A stretch of 19,525 bases of DNA from a bacterium (GCA_023129655.1 JAGMBN010000013.1:1-19525); one strand, 5' to 3'; numbered from the stretch's first letter, positions 1 to 7,690 are shown. The notes: generated from the letters alone by a model not told the origin. Made by a program: numbers and translations.

Positions 1-1
1 A

Positions 2-115
2 GGGGATGCCATTATTGCCGCAACAGCTACAGAAAACAATCTTATTCTGGCAACAGGCAATAAGAAACATTTTCAAAATATTCAAGATTTACGATTACAT
101 GTATTCAGACCTTAA
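2..115 (+). CDS. VapC-like PIN-domain toxin, C-terminal fragment (5' part outside window)
   Basis: An open frame enters at the left edge and codes for the last 37 residues of a protein ending at the TAA at 113-115. It contains GDAIIAATA, then LILATGNKKHF. This matches the end of PIN-domain endoribonucleases of the VapC type: the acidic D of the DAxIAATA helix is a metal-ligand position and T-x-N-x-x-H-F is the conserved final segment. VapC proteins are toxins paired with a VapB antitoxin encoded just upstream, which would lie outside the window. Only about a quarter of the expected length is visible, so whether the gene is intact is unknown. It is the first of several toxin-antitoxin-like genes here. 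Confidence 0.75.
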   Translation, partial: GDAIIAATATENNLILATGNKKHFQNIQDLRLHVFRP

Positions 116-154
116 TTATCAAGTCTTTTATCTATAACAAAAGCAAGAATTAAA

Positions 155-589
155 ATGAACCTGAAATATACTCCTAAGATTACAATCTTCTGCTGCGAGA
201 ATTCAGTTTACGAAACTGTGTTAAGTGTTAGTAAACCTAACAGCAATATTCAAGTTATAAAGGTCCCATGTTCCGGGAAGATTAGCAGTATTCATATACT
301 TAAATGTTTTGAATCCGGGAAGGATATGGTTATAGTAATTGCATGCATAGAAGAAGCATGTCACTTTATAAATGGAAATATAAGAGTAGAAAAAGCTGTG
401 GAAGCCACTTGTAATATGTTGAAAGAATTGGACATTGAGGATAAACGCTTGCAAATTCTCAACTTTGCACCTAATATGGAAGAGAAATTTCGTATAGCTT
501 TTGAGGATGTAATGTTACAGGCTTCAGAGTTTGGGCCAATATATAAACTTGTTGGAAGAGGTGATAAGAATGATAACAGAAAAAGATAA
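155..589 (+). CDS. MvhD/FlpD-family [2Fe-2S] electron-transfer protein
   Basis: The 144-residue product matches the MvhD (FlpD) family, small iron-sulfur proteins that pass electrons between a hydrogenase or other donor and HdrA. Visible family landmarks are FCC at residues 12-14, VPCSG at 37-41, ACIEEACHF at 63-71 and NGN at 73-75, with a family-typical length. One oddity: methanogen MvhD usually has CCxxC near the start, while here the position after FCCEN is Ser17, so one expected cluster cysteine seems missing. In Moorella, MvhD is part of the MetFV-HdrABC-MvhD complex, and folD-metV-metF-hdrC follow downstream here, which supports that role. The start at 155 has only a weak purine-rich leader. 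The last 20 bases overlap the next gene. Family assignment is fairly secure; the partner is inferred. Confidence 0.8.
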   Translation: MNLKYTPKITIFCCENSVYETVLSVSKPNSNIQVIKVPCSGKISSIHILKCFESGKDMVIVIACIEEACHFINGNIRVEKAVEATCNMLKELDIEDKRLQILNFAPNMEEKFRIAFEDVMLQASEFGPIYKLVGRGDKNDNRKR

Positions 590-839
590 AGCTATAATCT
601 TAGAGTATGCTAAGAAATATAATGTTTCTTTTCTTTACCTTTTCGGTTCGTCATTAGATGACAATGATGAAGCCAATGATATTGATTTGGCAGTAAAGGG
701 GATTATGCCAAAATTATTCTTTAAATTTTATGGAGAATTATTAAGGAATTTGTCCAAACCCGTAGATCTCATAGATCTGTCTAAAAAATCATTATTTAAT
801 CAAATAGTTGAAAGGAAAGCGGTTAAGATATATGGATGA
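570..839 (+). CDS. MntA-like minimal nucleotidyltransferase (antitoxin of HEPN pair)
   Basis: This 89-residue protein is a minimal nucleotidyltransferase. It has FGSS at residues 25-28, D37 and D39 (DIDL), and a third acidic residue D66 in KPVDLIDL, the usual metal-binding arrangement. ATG at 570 is preferred over the upstream in-frame ATG at 531 because GGAAGAGGTGAT lies directly upstream and gives a family-typical length. The gene begins inside the last 20 bases of the mvhD-like gene and overlaps the HEPN gene by 8 bases, so the two small genes are probably co-translated. In the MntA/HepT system of Shewanella, MntA neutralises HepT by adding AMP groups to a tyrosine. The same is inferred here. 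The spacing between GS and DxD is 9 residues rather than the usual 10. Confidence 0.82.
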   Translation: MITEKDKAIILEYAKKYNVSFLYLFGSSLDDNDEANDIDLAVKGIMPKLFFKFYGELLRNLSKPVDLIDLSKKSLFNQIVERKAVKIYG

Positions 840-1260
840 TGAATTAGTTCAAGAAATTTCGGCTGAAAAGGAACATATTTCACAGACACTTTGTGCATTA
901 CAAGAAGCTTTAGAACGTAAAAGAAAGACCGTTGTTGAATTAGCTGCTGTTGCTACGTTTTTGCAAAACACATACAATGGAATAGAGAATCTTCTTAAAA
1001 GGATACTAAAATTTAATGGCGTATCTATCCCAATTTCAGAATCTTCTCATAAAGATTTGCTAGCATTGTCTGTTGATAATCAAATAATTTCGCTTAAACT
1101 TTCGAGAAAATTTGATGAGTATCGCGCATTTAGACATTTTTTCGTCCACGGATATGGCATAATGTTAGACGAGGAACGATTAATATCGCTTGCTGAAAAT
1201 CTACCAAATATATGGAAACAATTTGAGTCGGAATTGGATCTGCTAATGAAATTATTGTGA
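832..1260 (+). CDS. HepT-like HEPN-domain toxin
   Basis: This is a 142-residue, mostly helical protein. Residues 98-108 read RAFRHFFVHGY, so R101 to H106 and Y108 form the RX4HXY signature of HepT-type HEPN ribonucleases. In known pairs the Arg/His cleave RNA and the Tyr is AMPylated by the partner nucleotidyltransferase. ATG 832 is chosen over a TTG at 808 because AAAGGAAAG lies upstream of it and it overlaps the preceding stop in the usual toxin-antitoxin way. The pair sits between the mvhD-like gene and the folate cluster, suggesting insertion into a metabolic operon. No motif residue is missing, so it is probably an active toxin. Confidence 0.82.
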   Translation: MDDELVQEISAEKEHISQTLCALQEALERKRKTVVELAAVATFLQNTYNGIENLLKRILKFNGVSIPISESSHKDLLALSVDNQIISLKLSRKFDEYRAFRHFFVHGYGIMLDEERLISLAENLPNIWKQFESELDLLMKLL

Positions 1261-1337
1261 GGAGGTGATTGAAGAAAAAGCTGCTAAACAATTGTGGAGT
1301 TGTAAAATAATAACGTAACGGAAAAAGGAGAAATAGA

Positions 1338-1790
1338 ATGAAGAAGTTTATAGTTGCATCAATAGTAATGGCGCTGGTTTTTTCTGCAGGTGCCGCTGCA
1401 TTTGCTCAGGAAGGAGAATCGTTAATAGGACAATCAAATCAGGCAACTAGGGAGTTACTCTTTATGCCGACATGGCTGCCGGCGCCGATTATTGCGCCGC
1501 TTGTATCAATCCCATGGAAGCTGTTCACATGGAGAGCCAAACCGGATGATTATCCTTTAAGTCCTAATCTTTATCGCGAAAAGGAAAAAAGAACTATATT
1601 TGAGGTTCTTATAGCTACGCCGGTAATAGCCGCAGAATCGTTTGTTACAGGTCTTGTCTGGGGCGTTCCGCTCGGAATATGGCAAATGATAAGATGGGGA
1701 AAACCCGGATATTTTGGACGCACTATTCAGGTTACGCATAATAGATGCTATGAGTTTCATATAAGATATCTGAATCAGGCAGGATACTAA
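1338..1790 (+). CDS. Secreted or membrane-anchored protein of unknown function
   Basis: I do not recognise this 150-residue protein. It begins with a clear signal peptide: MKK, a hydrophobic stretch to about residue 20, and a small-residue site AFA before QE near residue 24. The mature part is rich in Trp and Pro and has two more hydrophobic stretches, one around LPAPIIAPLVSIPW and one around VIAAESFVTGLVWGVPLGIW, so it could be membrane-associated. There is no lipobox cysteine and no enzyme motif. ATG 1338 follows AAAAGGAGA at good spacing. The stop lies only 4 bases before folD, so the two genes are probably co-transcribed, but nothing else links them. Confidence 0.7.
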   Translation: MKKFIVASIVMALVFSAGAAAFAQEGESLIGQSNQATRELLFMPTWLPAPIIAPLVSIPWKLFTWRAKPDDYPLSPNLYREKEKRTIFEVLIATPVIAAESFVTGLVWGVPLGIWQMIRWGKPGYFGRTIQVTHNRCYEFHIRYLNQAGY

Positions 1791-1794
1791 ACAC

Positions 1795-2673
1795 ATGTCT
1801 GCAAAGATTATAGATGGTAAGGCGATTGCTGCCGAGATGCAGGAGGAGATGAAAGGTGAGGTAAAGGCTCTTAAAAATAAACCCGGTCTTGCTGTTGTGC
1901 TTGTAGGGGATAATCCTGCTTCAAGGGTTTATGTGAATATGAAGAAAAAAGCCTGCGCAAGGTTGGAGATATATTCTGAGGAGCACAAACTGCTGCGAGA
2001 AACTTCGGAACAAGACCTGCTGGAACTTATTAATAAGCTCAATGTAGACGAAAAGATTCATGGCATTCTTGTTCAGCTTCCTTTACCAGATCACATTAAT
2101 GAAGGTAAAATTCTTAACGCTATTGATCCAGCAAAGGATGTTGACGGTTTTCATCCGATAAATGTGGGCAATCTTGTTATTGGCAAGCCTTCTTTTCTGC
2201 CATGCACCCCATATGGCATTCAGCAGCTTCTTCTTAAAAGCGGCATCCGGATTGAAGGAAAACATGTTGTTGTAGTTGGCAGGAGTAATATTGTAGGAAA
2301 ACCTGTTGCCCTAATTCTGCTTCAAAAAGCGCAAGGCGCTAATGCAACAGTCACTGTATGCCATTCACGAAGTGGGGACCTGTCTTACTATACAAAACAG
2401 GCGGATATATTGATCGCTGCTATTGGAAGAGCGGAAATGATAAAGAAGAATATGGTCAAAGAAGGCGCAGTAGTTATAGATGTTGGAGTTAATCGGGTTG
2501 ATGATCCAAGCTCAGAAAGGGGATACAAACTTGTTGGGGATGTGGATTTTGAGGAAGTGAAAGAAATAGCGAGCGCTATTACACCTGTTCCGGGCGGCGT
2601 TGGGCCAATGACAATTACAATGCTTATGCACAATACTATAAAAGCCGCAAAAATGCAGAAAGATATAAGATGA
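1795..2673 (+). CDS. folD: Bifunctional methylene-tetrahydrofolate dehydrogenase / methenyl-tetrahydrofolate cyclohydrolase
   Basis: FolD interconverts methylene-, methenyl- and formyl-tetrahydrofolate in the cytoplasm, two steps of the methyl branch of the Wood-Ljungdahl pathway. The 292-residue product has full family length. The catalytic Y46 and K50 lie in RVYVNMKKKAC. Also visible are GILVQLPLP, KDVDGFHPINVGNL, the cofactor-binding VVVVGRSNIVGKPVA, VCHSRS, VIDVGVNR and the C-terminal TPVPGGVGPMT. Its TGA overlaps the ATG of metV (ATGA), so the two are translationally coupled. The leader contains only a weak, distant AGGA. This is one of the most certain assignments in the window. Confidence 0.97.
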   Translation: MSAKIIDGKAIAAEMQEEMKGEVKALKNKPGLAVVLVGDNPASRVYVNMKKKACARLEIYSEEHKLLRETSEQDLLELINKLNVDEKIHGILVQLPLPDHINEGKILNAIDPAKDVDGFHPINVGNLVIGKPSFLPCTPYGIQQLLLKSGIRIEGKHVVVVGRSNIVGKPVALILLQKAQGANATVTVCHSRSGDLSYYTKQADILIAAIGRAEMIKKNMVKEGAVVIDVGVNRVDDPSSERGYKLVGDVDFEEVKEIASAITPVPGGVGPMTITMLMHNTIKAAKMQKDIR

Positions 2674-3341
2674 TAGTTGCTGATAGAAAGCCTATTCAGG
2701 AAATTCTGGATATGCTTGGAGATTGCGAGAAATTACTTATTGTTGGCTGTAACGCTTGTGTAGCCATTTGTATGGCAGGCGGAGAAAAAGAGGTTTCTGA
2801 ACTAGCTTCTTTAATTAAAATAGCCAAGAAGAAGCAAGGTAAGACCATAAAAATTACAGAACAAGTTACAGAACGTCAGTGTGAAGAAGAATTTGTTAAA
2901 GAAATAGAGAGCGAAATTAAAGCACATGATAAAATTCTTTCCATGGCCTGCGGAGTAGGAGTGCAGCTCATTGCAAAGATGTATGAAAAAAAACTAGTTT
3001 ATCCTGCGCTTAACACAAAGTTTATGGGTCTGCCTGAGGAACAGGGACAATGGGCTGAAACATGTGCAGGATGTGGAGACTGCAGACTAGCGGATTTTGG
3101 AGGTGTATGTCCTGTTGCCAGGTGTTCAAAGAACCTGCTTAATGGTCCATGTGGAGGATCAGTAGATGGTAAATGCGAAGTGGATCCGGATAATATTGAG
3201 TGCGCATGGCAGCTGATTTTTGACAGAATGAAGATGCTTAAACAGGTTGATAAGCTTCTTAAAATAGAGCCTGCAAAAAGCTGGAAAACGTCAAGAGACG
3301 GCGGTCCAAGAAAAGTCATCAAAGAAGATGTAAGGTTGTGA
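2670..3341 (+). CDS. metV: MetV, zinc/iron-sulfur partner subunit of methylene-tetrahydrofolate reductase
   Basis: The 223-residue protein matches the MTHFR C-terminal (MetV) family, the cysteine-rich partner of MetF in acetogens. Cysteines appear at C27, C30 and C34, and in a dense cluster C132-x2-C135-x2-C138, C147 and C152 (TCAGCGDCRLADFGGVCPVA), followed by LLNGPCGGS with C161. In Moorella and Acetobacterium, MetV binds a metal cluster and zinc and links MetF to the electron-supplying subunits. It starts on the ATGA overlap with folD and ends 6 bases before metF. It is a separate protein here, not fused to MetF. The family is clear; the cluster content is known only from relatives. Confidence 0.92.
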   Translation: MIVADRKPIQEILDMLGDCEKLLIVGCNACVAICMAGGEKEVSELASLIKIAKKKQGKTIKITEQVTERQCEEEFVKEIESEIKAHDKILSMACGVGVQLIAKMYEKKLVYPALNTKFMGLPEEQGQWAETCAGCGDCRLADFGGVCPVARCSKNLLNGPCGGSVDGKCEVDPDNIECAWQLIFDRMKMLKQVDKLLKIEPAKSWKTSRDGGPRKVIKEDVRL

Positions 3342-3347
3342 TAACCC

Positions 3348-4265
3348 ATGAAATCAGGAAGTAATCTTGAGACTGTTTTAAATTCAGGTAAGTTCGCTGT
3401 TACTGCAGAACTGGGTCCTCCAAAGAGCGCAAACAAAGAGTTTGTTGTAAAACGGGCGCAGATATTAAAAAATTACGTAGACGCAGCAAACCTTACTGAC
3501 AATCAAACTGCAATAGTCAGAATGTCCAGTACAGCCGCAGCCAGAATAATTCTGGATCAAGGTGTTGAGCCTGTGATTCAGATAACCTGTCGGGACCGCA
3601 ATAGAATTGCAATACAGAGCGATGTTCTTGGCGCAGCTGCGTTAGGGGTAAAGAACATTCTTTGTATTACCGGTGATCACCAGTGCTTTGGAAACCATCC
3701 TGATTCAAAAAATGTGTTTGATATAGATTCCATACAGCTTGTGAGTGTTCTTAAAATGATGAGGGATGAACAAAAGGTTTTAGGCGGTGATGCGATAAAA
3801 ACGCCTCCACAAATCTTTATAGGCGCAGCAGCAAACCCTTTTGCAGATCCTCTGGAATTCAGAGTTATAAGACTTGAGAAAAAGATAAAAGCTGGAGCGG
3901 ATTTTATTCAAACACAGTGTATATTTGATATGAACAGGTTTTCTGAATGGATGAAAATGATGGAGGATAAAGGATTAGACAGAAACACGCACATTCTCGC
4001 AGGCGTTACTCCCATTAAATCATATAATATGGCAAAGCATATGGCTGAGAATGTATCAGGGGTTAGTGTGCCTCAGGAAATCTTGAAACGTATGGGAAAA
4101 GCTAAAGACTCTAAAGAAGAAGGGGTAAATATATGCGTTGAAACCATAGAAGAGTTGAAAAAGATAAAAGGCATTCATGGTATTCATATAATGGCAGTTC
4201 AGTGGGAAGAAGTAGTACCTGAGATTGTAAAAAGAGTCGGATTATATCCAAGACCGAAAATATAA
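3348..4265 (+). CDS. metF: 5,10-methylene-tetrahydrofolate reductase, FAD-dependent
   Basis: MetF reduces methylene- to methyl-tetrahydrofolate using bound FAD. The 305-residue product is one TIM barrel of usual bacterial length. It has TAELGPPKS with the likely catalytic Glu21, NLTDNQTAIVRMSS, ITCRDRNRIAIQSD, the FAD/folate-binding ILCITGDHQ, and FIQTQCIFD. Direct coupling to metV suggests the acetogen-type MetFV enzyme, which takes electrons through its partners rather than straight from NADH. The gene is followed by a strong double hairpin at 4288-4343, which could reduce expression of what lies downstream. Confidence 0.95.
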   Translation: MKSGSNLETVLNSGKFAVTAELGPPKSANKEFVVKRAQILKNYVDAANLTDNQTAIVRMSSTAAARIILDQGVEPVIQITCRDRNRIAIQSDVLGAAALGVKNILCITGDHQCFGNHPDSKNVFDIDSIQLVSVLKMMRDEQKVLGGDAIKTPPQIFIGAAANPFADPLEFRVIRLEKKIKAGADFIQTQCIFDMNRFSEWMKMMEDKGLDRNTHILAGVTPIKSYNMAKHMAENVSGVSVPQEILKRMGKAKDSKEEGVNICVETIEELKKIKGIHGIHIMAVQWEEVVPEIVKRVGLYPRPKI

Positions 4266-4274
4266 TTTTGAATT

Positions 4275-4355
4275 TAACTCACCCTGACCCTCTCTTGGGA
4301 AGAGAGGGAAAATGCTATCCCTTCTCTTTGAAGAGAAGGGATAGGGGATGAGTTA
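4275..4355. repeat. Palindromic repeat unit with two perfect nested hairpins
   Basis: The element is bounded by taactca (4275-4281) and tgagtta (4349-4355), an outer inverted pair. Inside are two perfect stem-loops. CCCTCTCTT (4288-4296) pairs with 4300-4308 around a GGG loop, and a 13-base arm at 4316-4328 (TATCCCTTCTCTT) pairs with 4331-4343 around TG. It fills almost the whole metF-hdrC gap. The motif resembles widespread bacterial interspersed palindromes with CTCACCCTGACCCTCTC ends. No U tract follows either stem, so it is not a classical terminator, though it could stabilise the upstream mRNA end or partly separate the two genes. Confidence 0.85.
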
Positions 4356-4368
4356 GAGGGAAAAGAAA

Positions 4369-4887
4369 ATGACAGATAAAAAAGAAAGTTCTGTTAGTTC
4401 TGATGAACTTGATAAAAATTTTAAGTATGAAGTCGCTGCGCAGCCGGGTGGAGAAAACATAAAAAAATGTTTTTCCTGCGGCACATGCACTGCTGGATGT
4501 CCTGTTAGTGAAGTAGAGGAAGAATTTAATCCAAGAAAAATTATTCGCATGGTCCTGCTCGGCATGAAGAAAGAGGTACTATCCTCTAAAGTAATCTGGT
4601 ATTGCTGCAGCTGTTATACATGCTACGCTCAATGCCCACAGAACGTTAAGTTTACAGATGTTATGGCAGCGCTCAGGCACATAGCAATAAAGGAAGGTTA
4701 TGTTAGGAAGGATTTTTTAGATAAGGTGTACAATATTGATAATCTGGCGCAGAAAATAAGACTTGATATTATTAAGTGTCTGACAAAAGAGCAATTGTCT
4801 GATAAAACAGAAAAAAACATAATAGGCAAGGTCAAAGATTTCATAAAAACTCAGGAGGAAAAAACATGTCATTACAGGCCATCATAA
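4369..4887 (+). CDS. HdrC-like double [4Fe-4S] ferredoxin subunit
   Basis: The 172-residue protein carries two classical [4Fe-4S] motifs: C34-x2-C37-x2-C40-x3-C44-P (CFSCGTCTAGCP) and C79-x2-C82-x2-C85-x3-C89-P (CCSCYTCYAQCP). Spacing and order match HdrC, which wires HdrA to HdrB in heterodisulfide-reductase complexes and also occurs in the Moorella methylene-tetrahydrofolate reductase complex. ATG 4369 follows AGAGGG. The expected partner hdrB, with its CCG domains, is not next to it or elsewhere in the window. Instead the last 22 bases overlap a GAF/HD-GYP gene. It could be a generic succinate-dehydrogenase-type iron-sulfur protein, but the metVF neighbours favour HdrC. Confidence 0.85.
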   Translation: MTDKKESSVSSDELDKNFKYEVAAQPGGENIKKCFSCGTCTAGCPVSEVEEEFNPRKIIRMVLLGMKKEVLSSKVIWYCCSCYTCYAQCPQNVKFTDVMAALRHIAIKEGYVRKDFLDKVYNIDNLAQKIRLDIIKCLTKEQLSDKTEKNIIGKVKDFIKTQEEKTCHYRPS

Positions 4888-6608
4888 ATTTCTTTTTACT
4901 AATCACGTTAATTGCAGTGATTGTAATAAATATATTCCTTTTATTGAAAAAGCGAAAGAATGTTACAGAAACAAAATATCACGGTGCGCTTGAGAAACTT
5001 AATAAGGATCTTCAGGGACACGTTAATGAGCTTTCCAGTAAGGTCAGGCAGCTATCAGCGATACAAAGCATAAGCAGTGTTTTTGTATTGTCTGGGAATC
5101 TGGACCAAATCCTGCATAAAGTTATTCATGTTGTGACAAAGGCGCTTGATTGCAAAGTAGGAAGCATAATGATTTTAAATAAAGATAAAAACATATTGAG
5201 CATAAAAGCGTCTGTTGGTTTAGGGGATGAAATAATAGAGAATACCAGAATAAAACTTGGAGAAGAAAAAGAAATCTCAGGATGGGTGGCGCAGGAAAGA
5301 CAATCGCTGCTTATAGAAGATATTGAAAAATCAAGATTTTCAGGAACAGATAATCCTATATACGAAGGGAAATCCTTATTATGCGTTCCTATTATCTCAA
5401 AAGGAGCATTGCTTGGTGTTATAAACTGCACAAATAAGAATAACAGGGAACTCTTTACTCAAGATGAATTAGATTCTCTAGTAGCTATTGCGAGTCAGGC
5501 TGCTATATTAATTGAAAATGTTCGCGCGTATCACAATGTTGCCACGAAAGCAAAAGAACACTCCACTCTATGCAGTCTTAGTGAAAAAATTAACCTTTCA
5601 CTTAATCTGCAGGAGACACTTGATTACATTGCAAAAATGGCAACAGATATAACAAATGCTGAGTTATGCTCTTTGAGACTACTGGATGATGAGGACAAGA
5701 GCAAGCTTCTGATTCGTGCAGGACATAATCTGAGCGATGAGTATATGAGAAAAGGACCGTTGGAAATGGGAGAAGGTGTCGGAGGTTATGTTGCAGAGCA
5801 TGCAGAGCCTGTTGCAATAGGCGATATTCGAAAAGACAAAAGGGTAGATTATAATGAATTCCTAAAAAATGAGGGATTGATTGCCTTACTTTCTGTCCCA
5901 ATAAAATCTAAGATTCGAGTAATAGGATTGATCAGTGTTTACAAGAAATCTCCGCATGAATTTGAACAGAACGATATTGACTTATTGAGTGCGTTCGCAA
6001 ATCATGTTTCGGTTGCCATAGAAAATGCCAAGCTTTACGATACTATCAAAAAGAATTATTTTGGCACAATAGAAACCCTTTCTCTTGCAATTGAAGCAAG
6101 AGATCTATACACACGTGGGCACTCAGAACGTGTTACAAATTACGCTATTGACATAGCAAAGGAACTCGGGATAAAAAATGAGTTATTAGAAATCATTAGA
6201 TACGCAGGACGGTTGCATGATATTGGCAAGATTGCCATCCCGGACGAAATATTGAACAAACCAGGAAAATTAACTACTGCAGAATTTGCGGAGATTAAAA
6301 CACATCCAAGAAAAGGAGCGGAGCTCGTAGAACCGCTGGAGTTTCTCAAAGATGCAGCTCCATTAATAAGGCATCATCACGAACGTTTTGATGGAAGAGG
6401 ATACCCTGATGGTCTTGAAAAAATGAACATACCGCTTATTGCAAGAATTCTGGCTGTTGCAGATTCTTTTGATGCAATGACATCCAAGAGACCCTACAGG
6501 CAGAGACCAATGAATGAAGATGAAGCTATTGAGGAACTCAAGAAGAATAAAGGAACACAATTCGATCCACAAGCAGTAGATGCTTTTATAAAGGTAATCA
6601 AGCGGTAA
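4866..6608 (+). CDS. Membrane-anchored GAF-GAF-HD-GYP protein (predicted cyclic-di-GMP phosphodiesterase)
   Basis: The 580-residue protein starts with a hydrophobic segment (about residues 5-27) followed by basic KKRKN, so it is probably inner-membrane anchored with a cytoplasmic body. A short coiled-coil-like stretch (about 40-65) leads into two GAF sensor domains (about 70-220 and 230-395). The C-terminal HD-GYP domain has H451-D452 (LHDIGK), HHHE at 503-506, GRGYP at 511-514 and VADSFDAMTSKRPYR. HD-GYP enzymes hydrolyse cyclic-di-GMP, and all core residues appear present. ATG 4866 follows AGGAGG and overlaps hdrC by 22 bases, indicating co-translation. The ligand of the GAF domains cannot be read from sequence; a redox or energy signal would fit the operon but is inference. 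Confidence 0.92.
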   Translation: MSLQAIINFFLLITLIAVIVINIFLLLKKRKNVTETKYHGALEKLNKDLQGHVNELSSKVRQLSAIQSISSVFVLSGNLDQILHKVIHVVTKALDCKVGSIMILNKDKNILSIKASVGLGDEIIENTRIKLGEEKEISGWVAQERQSLLIEDIEKSRFSGTDNPIYEGKSLLCVPIISKGALLGVINCTNKNNRELFTQDELDSLVAIASQAAILIENVRAYHNVATKAKEHSTLCSLSEKINLSLNLQETLDYIAKMATDITNAELCSLRLLDDEDKSKLLIRAGHNLSDEYMRKGPLEMGEGVGGYVAEHAEPVAIGDIRKDKRVDYNEFLKNEGLIALLSVPIKSKIRVIGLISVYKKSPHEFEQNDIDLLSAFANHVSVAIENAKLYDTIKKNYFGTIETLSLAIEARDLYTRGHSERVTNYAIDIAKELGIKNELLEIIRYAGRLHDIGKIAIPDEILNKPGKLTTAEFAEIKTHPRKGAELVEPLEFLKDAAPLIRHHHERFDGRGYPDGLEKMNIPLIARILAVADSFDAMTSKRPYRQRPMNEDEAIEELKKNKGTQFDPQAVDAFIKVIKR

Positions 6609-6647
6609 AAAGTGAAAGCACTTAAAATTACAAATAGTCAATAGAAG

Positions 6648-7661
6648 ATGTGTAAAGCCAGAGATTGGATAAAAACAGCGCTATCTCATAAAGAGCCCAA
6701 AGCAGTACCATACTATTTTGACTTTACACCACCATCACGGCTGAATATAGAAGAATACTATGGATCTCCTATTGAAGAGGTCTTGGAATTTCCGATCCGA
6801 ATGCAGGGATGCAAAACTATTAAGCCTTTGTATGCAAATCCATCGGACTTTGGTAAAACAGCAGAGGATGAATTTGGTGTTATATGGTCTACCAGCAAGA
6901 TTGATCGTGGAGCACCTATCGCTTCACCACTTAGCGACGCAGATATTTCTAACTATACATTCCCAGATTTCGCAGCCTCATACCGTTTTGAAGATCTTGG
7001 AAATTGGTGTAAGCAAAACAAGGAATACTATACCATTATCTGGGTAGGAGACCTTTGGGAACGGGCTACATTTATGCGGGGTATGGAGAATATCCTCATG
7101 GATCTAGTTCTCAATCCTAAATTTGTCGCTAAACTGCTTCATGCTATTGCCGACTATGTCATTGGAACTATGAAAATCTTATTTGATAGATTTGAGTTCG
7201 ACTGCATTGCAATAAGCGATGACTATGGGGCACAAAACTCCATGTTAATGTCTCCAGCGGATTGGAGAAAATTTATAAAACCACACTTAGCCGACATATA
7301 CAAATTTGCCAAAGACCACGGCAGAACGGTATTTCAGCATTCGGATGGATATATTTATCCTGTCATTGGAGATATGATTGATATGGGCTGCGATATTCTG
7401 CATCCGATTCAGCCCGAGGCTATGGATATTTCCAAACTGAAACGCGAGTTCGGGAAAGACCTCACTTTTTGTGGAGGAATCAACACACAATATCTTTTGC
7501 CTCAAGGCACTCCCAAAGAAATTCGTAGCGAAGTTAAAAAGTTGAAACAGGAATTAGGCAGTGGAGGTGGTTACATTGTAAGCAATGGCATCACCATTCA
7601 GTCAGATGTGCCGTTGGATAACATAATTGCTATGATTGATGAAGCATTGAAGAAAGACTAA
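6648..7661 (+). CDS. Uroporphyrinogen decarboxylase-family protein (possible corrinoid methyltransferase-like)
   Basis: The 337-residue product belongs to the UroD superfamily, which holds haem-pathway UroD and the MtaA/CmuA methyltransferases that move methyl groups from corrinoid proteins. The C-terminal half is diagnostic: FQHSDGYIYPVI, GCDILHPIQPEAMD, LTFCGGINTQYLLPQGTP and GSGGGYIVSNGI. MtaA-type zinc binding uses HxC and a later Cys. Here the site reads H231-S232-D233, with C275 in a different context, so classical zinc chemistry is doubtful. It lies between the methyl-branch genes and the HdrA fusion, suggesting a C1-related role, but the substrate cannot be told. It is unlikely to be HemE. 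ATG 6648 follows AGAAG. Confidence 0.85.
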   Translation: MCKARDWIKTALSHKEPKAVPYYFDFTPPSRLNIEEYYGSPIEEVLEFPIRMQGCKTIKPLYANPSDFGKTAEDEFGVIWSTSKIDRGAPIASPLSDADISNYTFPDFAASYRFEDLGNWCKQNKEYYTIIWVGDLWERATFMRGMENILMDLVLNPKFVAKLLHAIADYVIGTMKILFDRFEFDCIAISDDYGAQNSMLMSPADWRKFIKPHLADIYKFAKDHGRTVFQHSDGYIYPVIGDMIDMGCDILHPIQPEAMDISKLKREFGKDLTFCGGINTQYLLPQGTPKEIRSEVKKLKQELGSGGGYIVSNGITIQSDVPLDNIIAMIDEALKKD

Positions 7662-7690
7662 AATGTTTGGGACGAGGAAGCCATCTTTTT

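Noticed and set aside
1261..1312. Very short frame (13 codons, TTG start at 1269) after a perfect GGAGGTGA
   Set aside because: The start lies directly against the ribosome-site-like sequence with no spacer, and the peptide has no recognisable feature; coincidence is more likely.
6648..7661. Haem-pathway uroporphyrinogen decarboxylase (hemE)
   Set aside because: The N-terminus and motifs match the UroD-like methyltransferase branch, and no haem genes are nearby.
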